Positions 41,703 to 63,278 of a DNA stretch of 64,000 nucleotides are shown here, piece after piece. The notes beneath the pieces were generated by a model. That model was given only the letters and a program-made list of their open reading frames with translations. It made no database searches and was not told the origin of the DNA. The DNA comes from Telmatactis stephensoni (lineage: Eukaryota > Cnidaria > Anthozoa > Actiniaria > Isophelliidae), in contig JALIZF010001869.1 in assembly GCA_029948255.1 (NCBI GenBank), forward strand, positions 682,001-746,000, given 5' to 3'. Within the stretch, counting starts at the first letter, position 1. Every line of letters begins with the position of its first letter. Both the position numbers and the translations under genes were made by a program.

Positions 41703-44700
41703 ATGGGCTGCTCCTCTTCAATGGATTCTAGTTCAAAAGAGCGGTCTGTCATTCCTTTATCAACCGCTCAAAAATATCTAGTTCGTGAAACGTGGGAGAC
41801 AATCGAGGCTCACAAAAATCCAGTTGGGAAAAAAACATTTTTGAGGTTAGTATTATAAACAATTTAGAAATGTTTCTGAAATTATGATGGCATGGCTACA
41901 CAGGAGCGGTGAGATTGCCTTTCATCGCTGTGTTTCGGATTGGATTCGAGTTCCAGCTCGAGAGGTGGATCTTATGTGAACTATAAAGTTTGTTTGATCA
42001 TGACGTACCACGAGGGTTTCTTCTCTGGGTTCTCCGGTTTAATTTTCTCGATCCAGTTTGAGACCACGACAAAACTCAACATGTGAGTTGAGTATGTAAA
42101 ATGTTTAATGGCCGAGGTAGTGAGTGAGAGTGTCAGCAGAAGAAGATGAATCACTACGTGGATCTGCTTATTAAAAGATTCTTTACTTCTTTATATTTAT
42201 TTATTGTTTTCAATCACATGCTAACTCTACCAAAGGAGGCATTTTTGGATTTCAGTTTAGCATTCGTCGTTTTAGTTATGTCTTTCCAGTCGCCTCGGTT
42301 CAGTCCTGGTTTTGATGCCGCCAGTCCGAAATGATTCATCGTGATTCAACTTCCACATACATGTACAGCCATTCTTGAAAAGGGGACATTTAGTCATTAA
42401 TAAACTCATTTGCATATATCATATTTTCAATATTCTGGCAAGACTTTTAACTTGTAATATGCAATGTATACTGTAGTATTATAAATTGAAAAATCCGAGA
42501 TTCACGCAAATGAGTATATTAATAACTAAATGTCTTTTTATCTGGACAACCGGCCTTTTTGAGAATGACTGTATCTCTTCTTGTTAGATAACTCGAAGCT
42601 TGTTACTGACTCGAAGCGAGGTAGTTCGCTGTTACGTTAATGTTGTGACTACAAAGAAATTTCAGCTTAGACCAATTCAAACCCTTGCCTCTTTTTGAAC
42701 ATTTAAGTGATTGGAGTGGTCCATATTATAGTGATTAATTTGAAAATATCCGGGCGAAATTTGGTTGTATATATAGTAAATGCTCATTTTATTATCTCTA
42801 AAAGCTGTAGGTTTTGTTCGGAAATCCTTTTTATCCTTTCATTACGACATTTATGTAATATAGGCCATTTGCATTAAGTCAGGAATCTGGAGGAAAAAAT
42901 ATAATGAAGTTGAGTGTGTGAGAAAAGGTGTTTTTATAGTCTCAAGAATAAAAGATAGCTAGATCCTAGTCGCATTTCAAAACGATTCTTAGTAGGAAGT
43001 CATTCTTCGCACAGCTGGTTGTAAAATTGAAGGGGTCGCCAGAAGCAAGCGACAACGAACGTTCTCGGAGGGGGACATGGGGGGCTGCCAGAATCCGTAA
43101 ATCCGCAATATAAAACATTTTAAAACCGTGAAAAATCAAGCAAATAAATATACAATCCGCAATTTTTTACATTGTGAGCGATTCGCAAATCCGCAATTAA
43201 AAATATCAGAAATCCGAAAATGACTGAATCAGCTGATCCGACGAAAACCCTCATGTTCAGCTCTGTTCTCAGAAATAACACGCCTAATTTCTTTTGACTT
43301 TGAGCAAAAAGACACATGTCTTCTGGTCAGACATTTCTATTACAAAAAACAAATAATGGAATAACGATGAAAATAAAACTTCAACAATGAAAAACATTTC
43401 TCTTGACAAAATTAAATATTCTACTCCCCATTGCTTTTATAATAATTAATATAATAATAGTAATAATAGTTTATTGAGAAACCAATATTGCAGCCGTTAG
43501 ACTGTACAAAGGTCTGAAAAATATCATAGAAAAACAATGAATACAACATGCAAGAAATTATAAATTTCTTACAGAAGCCATAATAAAAGATTTTTAAAGC
43601 GTTCTGTACAATAACGTACGAGGTTCAATAAATAGTCTGCTCTTTCTTAAGGAATATATTGTATTAACATTGAAGGCAGGAAGGAGGTTGTATAACTTGT
43701 GGTGGCTTGGGTCTTTGATAATGTCCATAAAAAGTTTCTCACTTAGCACTTGTAAGCAAGAGAGGCTTTCATTCTTTCACTGTATGATGTATGTACAGCT
43801 ATTTCAAAAAACGTTGAATACTGAATTCTGCATTCTGCATACTGAATAGCGCATTCCAAGACTTACAAATTGCATTTTTTATCATTTCCGTTGTAGTTTT
43901 GCCACTTATTTGCCAAGTTATAGCTGTTATTTTCACTATGTCATCTCCAAAACAAACTGAACTACAAGGCATTTTGGTCTTTGAATGCACTATTCAGTAT
44001 GCAGAATGCAGTATTCAGTATTCAACGTTTTTTGAAATAGCTGTAGATCAGGGCCATAGATTCAGTTTTGTATCATGCATTGTTCAGTAAATTATATACT
44101 AAAACAACAACAGCACACAATTGCAAACACTAAAAACTAAACGTTTATGATGCAACAACAACAAAAAAGCTCAGAAACGTTTGCGAACGCGTGCGCATTA
44201 TAGTGCTTTATATAAAAGCAAGTTTATCTATAAATGTTTTGATTATTTTTATCGGTCAAATTATGCTACAGATTTGTTGACATGATTCTGGACTTCTAAT
44301 CCGATGTCCATTACTATAACAATGAATTATATACGAAAACAAAACAAACAAAAACAAAAATGTACAAATACTTTCAAAGGAAACTAGGACCGGACGGGTA
44401 TCCGCCAATTTTATCTACATAATATCGAATAATACATATCAATTAATAATCAACTTCTTCTACAGATTTTTTGACATGAATCCAGACTTCCAAAAACTCT
44501 TTCCTGAATTTGCCAATCTCAACCGAGAGGAGCTGGAGAAAGCCAATGCTTTACATGGACATGCCAAGAGAGTCATGAAGGCTGTAGAAAATGCAGTCAC
44601 AGCAATGGACGATGCAGAGAGCTTTACAGCTTATCTCGAGGGACTGGGGCAGAGACATATAGCCAGAGCTCTCAAACCCACCTATCTTGATGTGAGTTGT

Positions 44701-45715
44701 TCTATTAGATATCATGAAAAAAAAAACAACGATTCGCATCAGAACTGGAGCAAGAACAATAGACCTTGCGGCCAAGGGAAATATCGAGGTTTTTTTTCTC
44801 CAATTTAAGCTTAATCGCTGCATATTGGAAAGAATGACCAGAGCGCAAAATTTTGGAGGTTATTTTCAATTCATGCATCAGAAGAACGAGTATACTTTCG
44901 ATTACACGTAACGATAAATTAACGTTAAACCCTGGTGGCAAAGTATATGCTTGGTCAGTGATCTCTCCAGTTCTAGCACGAATCGTTACTAACCTAAAAC
45001 GTTGGGCAAGCATTACCTTATTTGGAAGTCACGTAGATTTGTTTTTGTTGATTTTCCTGCAATTTGGTGCCTCAAACTGTCAAATTCCATCAAAACTTGC
45101 AGATATTGTAGCGATGAAACACATCACATTGTCCACCATCTTGAAATTGGCTTAGAAACCTAGCTTTTCGGTAAACAGGAAACCCAATAGTAGAAATTTT
45201 TTGGAAATTTTTTAGAAATATTTATGGCTTTGTTGGAAGCGAAAGTCCTAATATCATTCTAATAGGCCGAGGAATAAATGTTAATTGACCTCACTGAATT
45301 AAGGCCAACCTACCGCCCCTCTTATGATTAGCCAAACTGGGTCGCTCGTGCACGTTAATGAAATTCCTAAACGTTTTGAGGAAGGAAGTGGACGCTTGTT
45401 GCTAAAAGAAAGAACAAAGGAAATGAGAAGGAAAATATCAAAAAGAAAGAAAGAAAACAGTTGATCAGTATATGCCTTCATTAGCTTTCAATTTGATCCC
45501 GTTAATTCATTGAGGTATTTCTAATAGTGATATAAGCGACACAGCTATTTAACGTGGTATTTTTCATTTCCAAGGCAATGCAGGTTGCTCTCATGGATAC
45601 TCTCAAAGATCTTCTGCAGGCACAATGGACACAGGAAACATCTGAGGCTTGGAATATTTTGTTTCGGTTTATCGCTGATACTATGAAACGTGGACTACAG
45701 TCAGGCAGAAAGTAA
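41703..45715 (+). CDS. N-terminally acylated globin, copy 3 (3 exons, 169 aa)
   Basis: Exons are 41,703-41,845, 44,466-44,691 and 45,575-45,715, with the same lengths and phases as copy 1. The start MGCSSS keeps the myristoylation/palmitoylation signal. PheCD1 F60, HisE7 H80 and HisF8 H112 are all present. Against copy 1, residues 17-127 differ at only about six positions (M47L, V64A, S93T, S94A, I99E, S120T). The linker (residues 4-16) and the last three residues (GRK instead of DTS) are different. Most exon 3 differences are silent, a sign of purifying selection. An acceptor (TTTCACAG) at 41,684 gives an 18-nt 5' UTR in this exon. Family role as for copy 1; the two differ mainly where membrane contact or partner binding would be set. 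Confidence 0.94.
43436..43760 (-). repeat. Possible LINE 3' end in globin 3 intron 1
   Basis: An (ATAAT)n-like tract at 43,440-43,470, followed by AGTTTATTGAGA and sequence without ORF, resembles a reverse-oriented LINE tail. No reverse transcriptase remains. Confidence 0.35.
43796..44043. mobile_element. 248-bp MITE, TA-flanked, CAGCTATTTC ends
   Basis: The ends read CAGCTATTTCAAAAAACGTTG on both strands, with arms of about 65 bp and TA duplicated on each side (43,794-43,795; 44,044-44,045). It lies in globin copy 3 intron 1. It is related to 48,609-48,855 and to the partial copy at 63,279. TA duplications point to the Tc1/mariner group. Confidence 0.82.
45003..45198 (-). repeat. Second copy of the 29,484-29,682 repeat, in globin 3 intron 2
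   Basis: Reverse complement of the earlier repeat with moderate divergence. Both share CTACAATATCTGCAAGTTTT-like and GGCAAGCATT blocks. It lies in the second intron of globin copy 3 and is absent from the same intron of copy 1, so it inserted after, or was lost since, the globin duplication. Confidence 0.7.
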
Positions 45716-46144
45716 GACAGAAATAGACAAGTTGTATAGAAGCTTTTTTATTGTCCGTACGCGTTGCTTGTAACAAGCTTATTTTTCTTTTAAACTGTAA
45801 CAAGTGTGTACATAAAGTTATTTGTTTTCGAAATCGGTAATGTGCAGACTCCTCTGATCAAGATCGGAGTTTTCCACTAAACTTCAAACGTACCGAATGT
45901 AGTCTAAACAATAGTATTTATATAAACTATCAGACGCCGCAACCAGCTTTGTACTCGCGGACGTAGGCAGTCAAGTCATTATATGCATTTTTTCGTCACA
46001 AAGTGTAGATAGGTCTCTACAGCGCATGCTCAGTCGAGGAGAGTCGAAAGTCCACATGTTTATACTACGGGTCAAATTGGGCGTGGTAGCTAAACGTGGA
46101 GAGATGACCACCCCCCACCGGTTACGTACATTTTCTGTAAAATG

Positions 46145-46850
46145 TATAAACAAGGCGCATTTTCGAGAAATCAGATACCTGGAGGCATTTTGGGGTAGAG
46201 GCTGGTAACATAACTATTCTAAACTAATTTTTCATGCTGAATGCGAATATGACTGTTACCAAGACTGCAATCTTATATGTGTTAGACGTGTTTTGTGAAT
46301 TGCTACAGTCATTTCATACTAACGGCGTTTTCATGTAATTCCAAAAGTTCCCAAACTTAAAAACAATTACCATAACTGGAAAGAGCACATCAAAATCAGT
46401 AAAACTGTGAAGTTTGAAGGATACCAGTTGAAAAATCAAGGAGATACGAATTTTCAAAAATCGAAATTTGTTTGTATCTCTTGCATAACTGTAAGTGTTT
46501 TCATACAAAATTTCGTTTTTTGAAAATTCGTATATCTCCTTGAGTTTTCAACTGATATCCTTCAAACTTCACAGTTTTACTGATTTTGATATGCTCTTTC
46601 CAGCTATGGTAATTGTTTTTAAGTTTGGGAACTTTTGGAATTACATGAAAAAGCCGTTAGTAGAAATGACTGTAGCAATTCACAAAATACGTCATTTACA
46701 CGTATAAGATTGCAGAATACGTCTTGGTAACAGCCATATTCGGATTCAGCATGAAAGATTAGTTTAGAATAGTTATGTTACCAGCCTCTACCCCAAAATG
46801 CCTTCTGCACTTTTTGCGATCGACTTTTTCAATTTTGCGCCTTGTCTATA
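46145..46850. mobile_element. Large foldback element, outer arms
   Basis: About 706 bp whose halves are inverted copies of each other over roughly 330 bp per arm. The ends read TATAAACAAGGCGCA and TGCGCCTTGTCTATA. Inside is a second TA-flanked inverted-repeat unit (46,306-46,672), so this is either one long palindrome or a nested insertion at its centre. No transposase. Confidence 0.83.
46306..46672. mobile_element. Inner TA-flanked TIR unit, CAGTCATTTC ends
   Basis: Begins CAGTCATTTCATACTAACGG and ends with GCCGTTAGTAGAAATGACTG, with TA at 46,304-46,305 and 46,673-46,674. Its arms give similar frames on both strands, which explains the mirror ORFs here. The end sequence matches the element at 26,720-27,012. 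Confidence 0.72.
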
Positions 46851-47899
46851 ATTAAAAAAATAATAATAATTGCATGAAATGCTTTGAGATTATTAGCACG
46901 AATGCTACTAGCCTATACTATTTCAAAGGATTTCGCAAAGTAAACCTATTCTATGTAGTTGTTCAGTTGACCATCCCCCTATGGGTACATACATTCTTTG
47001 TACATTTTTATTCTTTTGAAAAATTTACGAAAAATCACGCATTCACTCACCCGTCTTTCGTTCCTCGGTACTGACCAAAAGGAACGCAGGCGCTGGGTTC
47101 AAGATTGGTGGTGGCCTTGCAACAAGTCCCCCTCGTCAATTTTTTTCTGAATTATTTGTTTTCGCTCCCTGATATCTTTTATTTTTCTTACATGATGTTT
47201 TACTTGCTTTCTTTCCCACTCTCTTTGTTGTCAATATTATTTATATTTAATTAGCTTAGTCAAACAAAAAATAAAATAACACACTAATTAATTTCCTTCG
47301 GTAAGAGGTTCGAGCCCTGCCTAGGTCAAAGACGTTTTCTTTTTTCTCCTTTTTTATGGATTTTATTCCTATTTTTAAATTTTCCTTGGCGGCTTAAAAC
47401 GAATAGAAAAAAACAACAACAAACAAACAAACAGACACACACACACAAAAAAAAGAAGACAGACAAAAAAACAACAACAAATAAACAAAAAGCAAACTAG
47501 TCTTCGATAAATAAGACTATCCTCAAAGAAAAAAACTTCAAATTTTGCAACGTAATTTCATATTGGTTAACCTTTACTGGCGGATTTTAGTAAGAAAGAT
47601 TAATTAACAAATGCAATGAACTCTACAGTGGTCTGTGCACTGAATGATATTGATCACAAATAAAGCTCGCCGAATCCACCAATGGAAATCCCTTGTGATG
47701 TGATAGTTCTCCACTCTCGAACAAAAATGATGACATCGTCATCACTAAACGTTAAACCGGTAGCGCTACAATGGAGCAAAGTTATTGAACAAGCTTCAGT
47801 CCAATTAACCAAACTGCGCGAAACGAAGTCTATAGTAGCCTTTAACAAATTAAGATGCTGTATATATGTCTTCATAGTTGAAATAATTGAAACTATAGA

Positions 47900-48085
47900 T
47901 TATAGATACATATTCATGTAGTATATTTTTATATTAGTTTCTTTAGTATTTATTTTAGAGGACGCACCTTAGTTCTATGGAAACTAGTGTAAAATAGTAA
48001 AATACCGTGGGGAAATAATAAAGATTGATTGATTGGCTGGTTAGTTGGTTGGTTGGGAGGTCGCATGGTTGGTTGGTCGGTCGAT
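47900..48085 (+). repeat. LINE-type 3' tail with GATTGATTGG repeats
   Basis: GGGGAAATAATAAAGATTGA leads into TTGGTTGG-type short repeats. This is the usual end of a CR1/L2-like LINE in cnidarian genomes. Only the 3' untranslated end is present. Confidence 0.45.
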
Positions 48086-48608
48086 TAAACCCGGCTAAGG
48101 TTCGGTTATACTGGACAAAGTTCATTAATTGATCCGGATTTCTAGGCACATCATCAGTCAAACAACAAAACCAAGTTTGTAAAAACTGACGAAAACTAAT
48201 CGGCAATTCGCGAAAGCATTTCCAACCCTTTCTCCAAAAACAAAGAGCTCGATGCGGTTTGGACTTGCGACAACTCTTACTCTTCTATGGAGTTTAGTGT
48301 CGGAGACTTTTTTCGGGATTGTTGTTCAATCCTTCGCGAGTCAAAACCTTTCGTTAGATAATTATCGACTTTGCTGACTCTTTGCCCAAGGACAGAGCTC
48401 CAGGTTATGGTTCAACGTAAGTATGAGATTCATTTTGTCTAGATGGTTGGAGACCGACGTGAAGCCACACTGTTCTGTCTTTTACATAATTCCCTTACAG
48501 TTTCCACAACTTCTCTCTGCAACTTGCGATGCAACGAAAAATTGTTGAAAATTGCAGAAAAAGTTGAACGATCTACTACTTTTCGCCACGTTGCGAAGTT
48601 GCAGCATA

Positions 48609-48855
48609 CACCTATTTCAAAAAAGGTTGTCACCGCTAAGAGCGATAGGCGATAGGTAATAGGTCATTCCAAGACCGCAAAGCACTATTGGTTTCTTAAT
48701 TAAGCCATCCTAAATCTTTCTTTACACTCTTCCATCAAATATTTGGCTATTCATATGTAAATCAATTAGAAATCAATAGTGCTTTGCGGTCTTGGAATGA
48801 CCTATTACCTATCGCCTATCGCTTTTAGCGGTGACAACCTTTTTTGAAATAGGTG
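48609..48855. mobile_element. 247-bp MITE, TA-flanked, CACCTATTTC ends
   Basis: The ends are CACCTATTTCAAAAAAGGTTG on both strands and the arms run to about 83 bp, through GGTCATTCCAAGACCGCAAA. TA lies at 48,607-48,608 and 48,856-48,857. Length and end motif match 43,796-44,043. Confidence 0.86.
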
Positions 48856-50323
48856 TATACATAAAGGTCATAACCAGGTGAACGGTGAGCGCGGCGCGCA
48901 AAGCAGGATTGGACAAAATGACCGGCCCTGGTTTCCAGGTCCGTTTTTCCCTTGATGAACACGCAAAATTTCAGAAAAATTATTTCTGAAAGCTTTTAAT
49001 CACATAATTTAGCAAAAGAGTCTGAAAGAAGTATCCCTTGAATTTTTGACTGTTCCTGTCTCTTTGCCATCGTTTTATCAGCGATCAAAACTATGTCACG
49101 CAATACCGTCACGATATTTTGAAGGAGCTAAGAACTTATCATTCTGCGAAAATATTCCACTCCTAAAGCGAGTATGTAAGCACATTTCATCGCTATTATC
49201 TTTGTTACGAAACTTATTTTGACTCGAAATCTTGCTCTTTTTTTATTTGGTGACAATACTTGAATTTTACTTTAGGCTAAAATGCAATAAAAAATACGTG
49301 ATTTTGAGAGTTGACCGAGGCGAGCGTGTTGATAGTGCGCGAGCCTCCCAAAGGAAATCGGTTTACAAACAGAATATCGTGCTTTACAGCACTCTAAATA
49401 AGGGCTATGGTTTTAAAAATGTGGTTTTTTTTTTTTTTCAACATGGAAGTATACATGAGGGTTTTGGCGAGTCTACACCTGCATAAATTTGCTAATAACT
49501 TTTATATTTGTCAACTGAACGGAATACGAATTAAGTACAGTACACATTGCCCCATCAAAAGTTTATTAAATAACTTACAAACATTTGTACAACAATTACT
49601 TACACGTTAGACGCAGGAAGAAGAATAAATTTACAGTTGTTCACTTCATATCTTGATGAAAAACAATTTAACTATAAACTCCAGTTGATAAATGGCGGGT
49701 TCACATACTCATCGACCGTGAAGTAAGTAGCCTGGGGATGAGGGCCGGTCGCAAAAAAGCTGGACGCGCTCTGATTGGTTGAAATTAAAATCTCCGTTCA
49801 CCTGGAAAGCACTATAATTAACGTCGGATGTTCCTTCAGCTAGAAGCTGGCCTCCCAGGAAGCAGACGGTGCGCTCATTCTATCCCGCGACCTGCAATGT
49901 AATCAGTGTCGCAAATGGCCAAGCAAAACACAGCTCCTCCAAATCCCCGACAAATTCTGGTTTTATCGACATCGCAGACCAAGGAGTTGCGTTGCGAGTT
50001 GCGAAGAGAGTTGCGCGAGTCTGATTTCTCACCAGCAACTTGAAATGTTGTTTTCAGCATTGCACTGCTGGTTGCAAGAAAAATTGTCTTGAGTAAAAGG
50101 GCCGGCCTTTATACAATAAAATTGGGTTAACAGTACAAACTGTTTTCGATACTTTAGTAAAAGATATGCATGAGATCGCCAACTGTGAATCGACAAAGGT
50201 ATATTGTATGTATACTGTAGATTACGTTGGTTATACAACCAGAACACAACATTTTAAAATTTGTTATTCAGGCATATTTTAAATATAGCAATAGTAAGAA
50301 TTTACAATACAATTTACATTTCT

Positions 50324-52638
<2,315 letters not shown>

Positions 52639-52998
52639 AACAACGACGTATTTTTGGGGTATATAAGTCTTACTGAACGATCAATGAAAGGTACGGTTTT
52701 AGACGAAATTTTAGAAAATATTGCTTCATTTTCCACCGCTGACCGCAATGACCTGTTTCCACCAAACGAAACCCAGACTTTTGTTTTGAACAGTCTTTGA
52801 CTTTGACTAGATGACCTATATATATTTCCTGAAAAAAATTCGTTGATGATTTGAAAACCCACAGAAACTTTTTCGTTGCTTTTTAACTTTGGAACTTGGT
52901 CATAGAAATAATAACAACTAAAATAAAAATGTTGGGCTTCCTGTTTCCCAACTTTGAGCAACCATTCATTATGGTCAGCGCATACCCAAATATTCAAG
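52639..52998. promoter_or_regulatory. Bidirectional promoter region between TMEM41A and PIGA
   Basis: The two start codons are divergent and only 360 bp apart, so both 5' UTRs and core promoters must share this interval. No TATA box stands out. A YY1-like CAAGATGGCGG overlaps the PIGA ATG (52,996-53,006). A YY1-like inverted pair (AAGATGGCAGCCATCTT, about 52,534-52,550) lies in TMEM41A exon 1. The arrangement fits TATA-less housekeeping promoters. Confidence 0.6.
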
Positions 52999-59581
<6,583 letters not shown>

Positions 59582-60209
59582 GTATCGTACATATGAATAT
59601 TTTATTGTCCCCTATTAAAAATACTTCTGGTTTTTCCTGCTTTCCTAACGACGTTAAGCGATACCTTGCGTAACAACTGGCAATCACACGCACAAACAAT
59701 GCCAAAGCTAAACCTTTCGTATACCGATGGTGGAAGGGAAGGAGTGGGAGGGAGAATAAGGCTAAAGGGGCACAAACAGACATACGCAATCACAGCGCAT
59801 CTCTATGTCTTAAACTAGACACAGGTCGTGTCACGTGTCACAGAACGTACCAATCATTGGGAGACCAGAAAGAGCTGCACTATACAGCAAAACCCTCACA
59901 TATCTCAATCTAGAAAAATTCGACCTTCACGTTAGTTTTCTGGAATTCGTAGTTTGATCATTTTCCATTTAATTTCTACGAACATTTTTCTGTGGTCGCG
60001 GTCGTGAAGTTGGTTGACACATGTTTCGTAACGTTTCAAATTGTTTTTTCTTTCAAAACTTTTAGCACTTTTATCATAATGTATTATTAATAACAAATCT
60101 TGGAGTGGAGGGGAGTGAGAAGGGATGGTACTTGGGGAGGGTGGCTGAGGGGAGCCCTTTCCCTTTCTCCCTCTCCTCCCCGGAGCCTGTTCACAGGCTT
60201 TATTCCTCT

Positions 60210-60440
60210 AAAGCCGCGGCTACACGGACGATTTCAAAAGTTTTGCTTGCACAGGCGACGCGATTTTTTGACACCACCTTTACAATTTCTTGCACTATAT
60301 TTGTTTATGAAAACTAGTCCTTCTTGTCATGCCGCCTTTATCGCCAGCATTTGTCGCTTGTGTAACTATCACATTAGTGATTTCAAAAAATCGCGTCGCC
60401 TGAGCAAGCAAAAAATCGCTCGTATAGCCACGGCTAAAGG
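60210..60440. mobile_element. Inverted-repeat element, ends near GCCGCGGCTACACG
   Basis: Arms 60,210-60,268 and 60,381-60,440 are inverted copies sharing CAGGCGACGCGATTTTTTG and the end CTTTAGCCGTGGCTATACG or its variant. About 110 bp lie between them. No coding. Confidence 0.75.
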
Positions 60441-61738
60441 TATACCCGTAAAATGAGAGCTTTCGCAGTAATACATTTCTACTGCAAGTCCGCTCTGTTT
60501 TAGAATAATAGATGAGCATGTTCTATTTGTTTATTTTGGTCTTATGATTCGCTGTATAAGATACTTTGCCAAAGGGACGTGCAGATTTTTCTGTATGTGT
60601 GTCGCGTACAACCTAATGCTCACCACTCACCTACCCATTCTCGATGTCAACCTTGCTTATCATATATGTCGGGAAAATCCCCGATTTATTGGCGACCCTC
60701 CAGGAACCATCCCCGATATTAAAAGCAGACGTCCCCTCGTTAGGGATTTTACCGAAAGAGGTTTGAACGATGTCACGATAGCGGTATTCTCCTGACGAAC
60801 GTCTGTTTTGTCGAAACGACTTCAATCTTCATCGACACTAATTTTTAATAAACCAAAGAACTGGACAAAAAAGAGGACGTTTGTGAACCATGTTTGTTAC
60901 AGACGGAAACCATGGCGACCTCACAAAGAAACCGACTTGATCAACTCTTTTACACTAAAATTTAATGTAAAAATTCAAACGGTACTTGAGCGAGTTCAAA
61001 CAACGAGTAACCTGCAATATTTGAACTTCATTTTCCAAATCATGTTTCGAATTTTGTTTAATTTCGGCTGTCACAGCCATGACATTCAATGGTTACATAA
61101 AAATGTGCTGATAAGCAAATCTCGGAGGAGTATTTAATATTATCATTAAGTCACTTTGTCGTCCCATGTATTTTTGATTGCTCCTTCTCTAATTTTCTGA
61201 GTCACCTTGGAAAACTTACAACGTATTTTTGTCCCATACTGAACTCATTCTCAAGTAGGAGAGGTAAGTTTTTCTGATAAATAACTGAATATTTGTCTGC
61301 TGGCCGGCTGCTAGCTACGGGGATAACTTTTCATGACGTTTTAATATTGCTTCTCTTGCATTGTCTGTCATCCAGTCCGTTTAAAACATTCATAGGTCTC
61401 ATAGATTCCTTTTTTTGCCATAAGGCAAGCAAGGATTAAACTTTCAAAAAATATTGAGTTGATTGAAATCAACTCTATAAGAGCATTTTGAAATAACGCT
61501 GAATATTTTCTAGTAAAAAATTAAGATTTTCACTAATTTTCATTTTGCCGTGGAAATGGGCACTCCAAATTGATAAACTGAATGATATTTTTTAATATTT
61601 TTTAAGTTGTAGTTTGGTTAAAGCGATATCTGATTAAAATATATTATAATTCGTCTCTATCTTTTGTTAAAGAAAACAGGTTTTTACCACCGGCAAAATT
61701 TTACCACATAAATTCTCGCAATTTGATTGGCTGAGAGC

Positions 61739-62840
61739 TATTTTCCATAAGAGGACAGACCGATGGATGCTGACAACATCCGTCACGCAAAGTACAGTCA
61801 AAGTTTGTGAATTTTTTTCCACTTTTCACTCTAACTTTACTACAAAATCCAAAGAAAAATATGAATTCAGAGAGTATTCCGAATTTTGACTTTGGCTTCG
61901 ATGACATATTGAGCGACGAGGATCTCGTTTTTGAAGTCCTGAAAGTCGAAGAGGACGAGGAAAAAAAGGAATCGCGGTTCGCAACTCTCAGCGATAAAGA
62001 TTTAACAGGCATTGTTTCCAGTGCAGAGGCAAAAGGGACGAAGAAAAATACCACTTGGGTAATGAAAACAATCAAAGGTAAATTATTGACAATTTGAATA
62101 CGATATGAAATAATGCTACGAACAAGATTGTATGGGTCGTAAAAAGTCTACACAAACCATTGTGCCAGAGTGACCAGCATCACATTATGGTCCGCAGATG
62201 CCGAAGTTCCAGCTCGCCACATAAAGATCTCAATAATATCGGTGAAGTAATTAAATCTAAATTATATTCTTGTTTTTAGCAGCGTAGCTTGAGAAGTGCT
62301 CCGATATTTTGTCTGCATCCCTTGACGAAACAACAAGCAGCACAGCTGCAGCTTTCAACAATATAACCAGTTCCAGAACCCTCGTGTCGAGCTTTCCAAA
62401 TGCCATCTTTAACGGGTGTTCAATCAACAATGCCCACGTCTATGTGCTTCCTAAGGGTACAGACGCTTTTGAAAGACAGAACAGTTTGTAAAAACCATCA
62501 GTTTATGAACTTTTTTATGTACTTTCAGCTTCAGTTTGACTGTTGAAGTGAACACTGTCAATGTTTTGGCGGGCATTTGACTTGTTGCGAGCTTTGTTAT
62601 TTCAGTAGCCAATCAAAACTAACATTTCAGAGTTGTTAGCCAATAAGATTGCCTCAATCTGAGAACGCATTGTTCAAAATCTGCTGGTGTAAATCCGGCT
62701 CTCACGAAAATGTCACGCTATTTTTTGTGTGGGAAATAAACCCCAATTTGAGCAAAAAGAGTTGGATTTTGTGGTTAACTGAAAACAAATCGAAATCACT
62801 TTTCTATGGGTCTGTTCTCTTATCCAACATAGAAATTGCG
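61739..62840 (+). mobile_element. Degenerate element with DUF3504/KIAA1958-like ORF fragments
   Basis: An ORF starting at 61,861 (MNSESIPNFDFGFDDILSDE, later LSDKDLTGIVSSAEAKGTKK) resembles the N-terminus of DUF3504/KIAA1958-like tyrosine-recombinase-type proteins abundant in coral repeats. It ends at a donor (ATCAAAG|GTAAAT, about 62,077). A second frame (62,309-62,491) with FPNAIFNGCSINNAHVYVLP resembles their C-terminus. The catalytic middle is missing. The edges carry inverted CCATAAGAGGACAGACC-like and GGTCTGTTCTCTTATCC-like sequences. Confidence 0.5.
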
Positions 62841-63278
62841 TCAGCAATGATCCAAACTCAAGTGGAACCAAGAGCGTAGCGATCCATGAGTTGCAATCCA
62901 CGAGTTAAAAAATAGCCCAACCGGGAATTATCAAGGCGCGCGTGCGGTATTAAGAAGTTTCCATCTCTTATTTATGCTCTCTTGAATAAACATATTTGCA
63001 AAACCTTGACCCTTCAAATGTCATCCAACCTAGAAGCTGAGACCGAAACGGCCGCTCGGTTAAAAGCAACTTTTGGCTTTTGAAATGCTTTATCTAACTT
63101 CCGTCTCAGTCGTTTATTGAAAGGTTCACGTGTATACATGTACACTTTTACTAAAATCATCATATCAGCAGATTTCCGATTGATAATTTCGGTCTCAGAC
63201 CGTTTCAGCTTCGACTATGTTTTGAAGAGTTAATGTTTGTCCATATTAGCCTGTAGGCAGGCTATGTCCAAATAGGTA

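Larger units (their letters stand above)
45716..50323. other. Intergenic interval between globin 3 and TMEM41A
   Basis: No supported gene in about 4.6 kb. It holds the large foldback at 46,145-46,850, CA/AAC-rich tracts near 47,410-47,490, a LINE-like tail at 47,900-48,085, a MITE at 48,609-48,855 and a poly-T tract at about 49,425. An isolated box-B-like GGTTCGAGCCC is at about 47,304. Confidence 0.65.

Noticed and set aside
46314..46707. Pair of similar ORFs on opposite strands
   Set aside because: They are mirror translations of the arms of the foldback element.
47290..47340. tRNA or second SINE from a box-B-like GGTTCGAGCCC
   Set aside because: No A box at the expected distance and no SINE body.
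61807..62097. Host gene encoding the acidic 96-codon ORF
   Set aside because: It resembles mobile-element DUF3504-type N-termini, ends at a donor without a catalytic exon and lies between inverted repeats.
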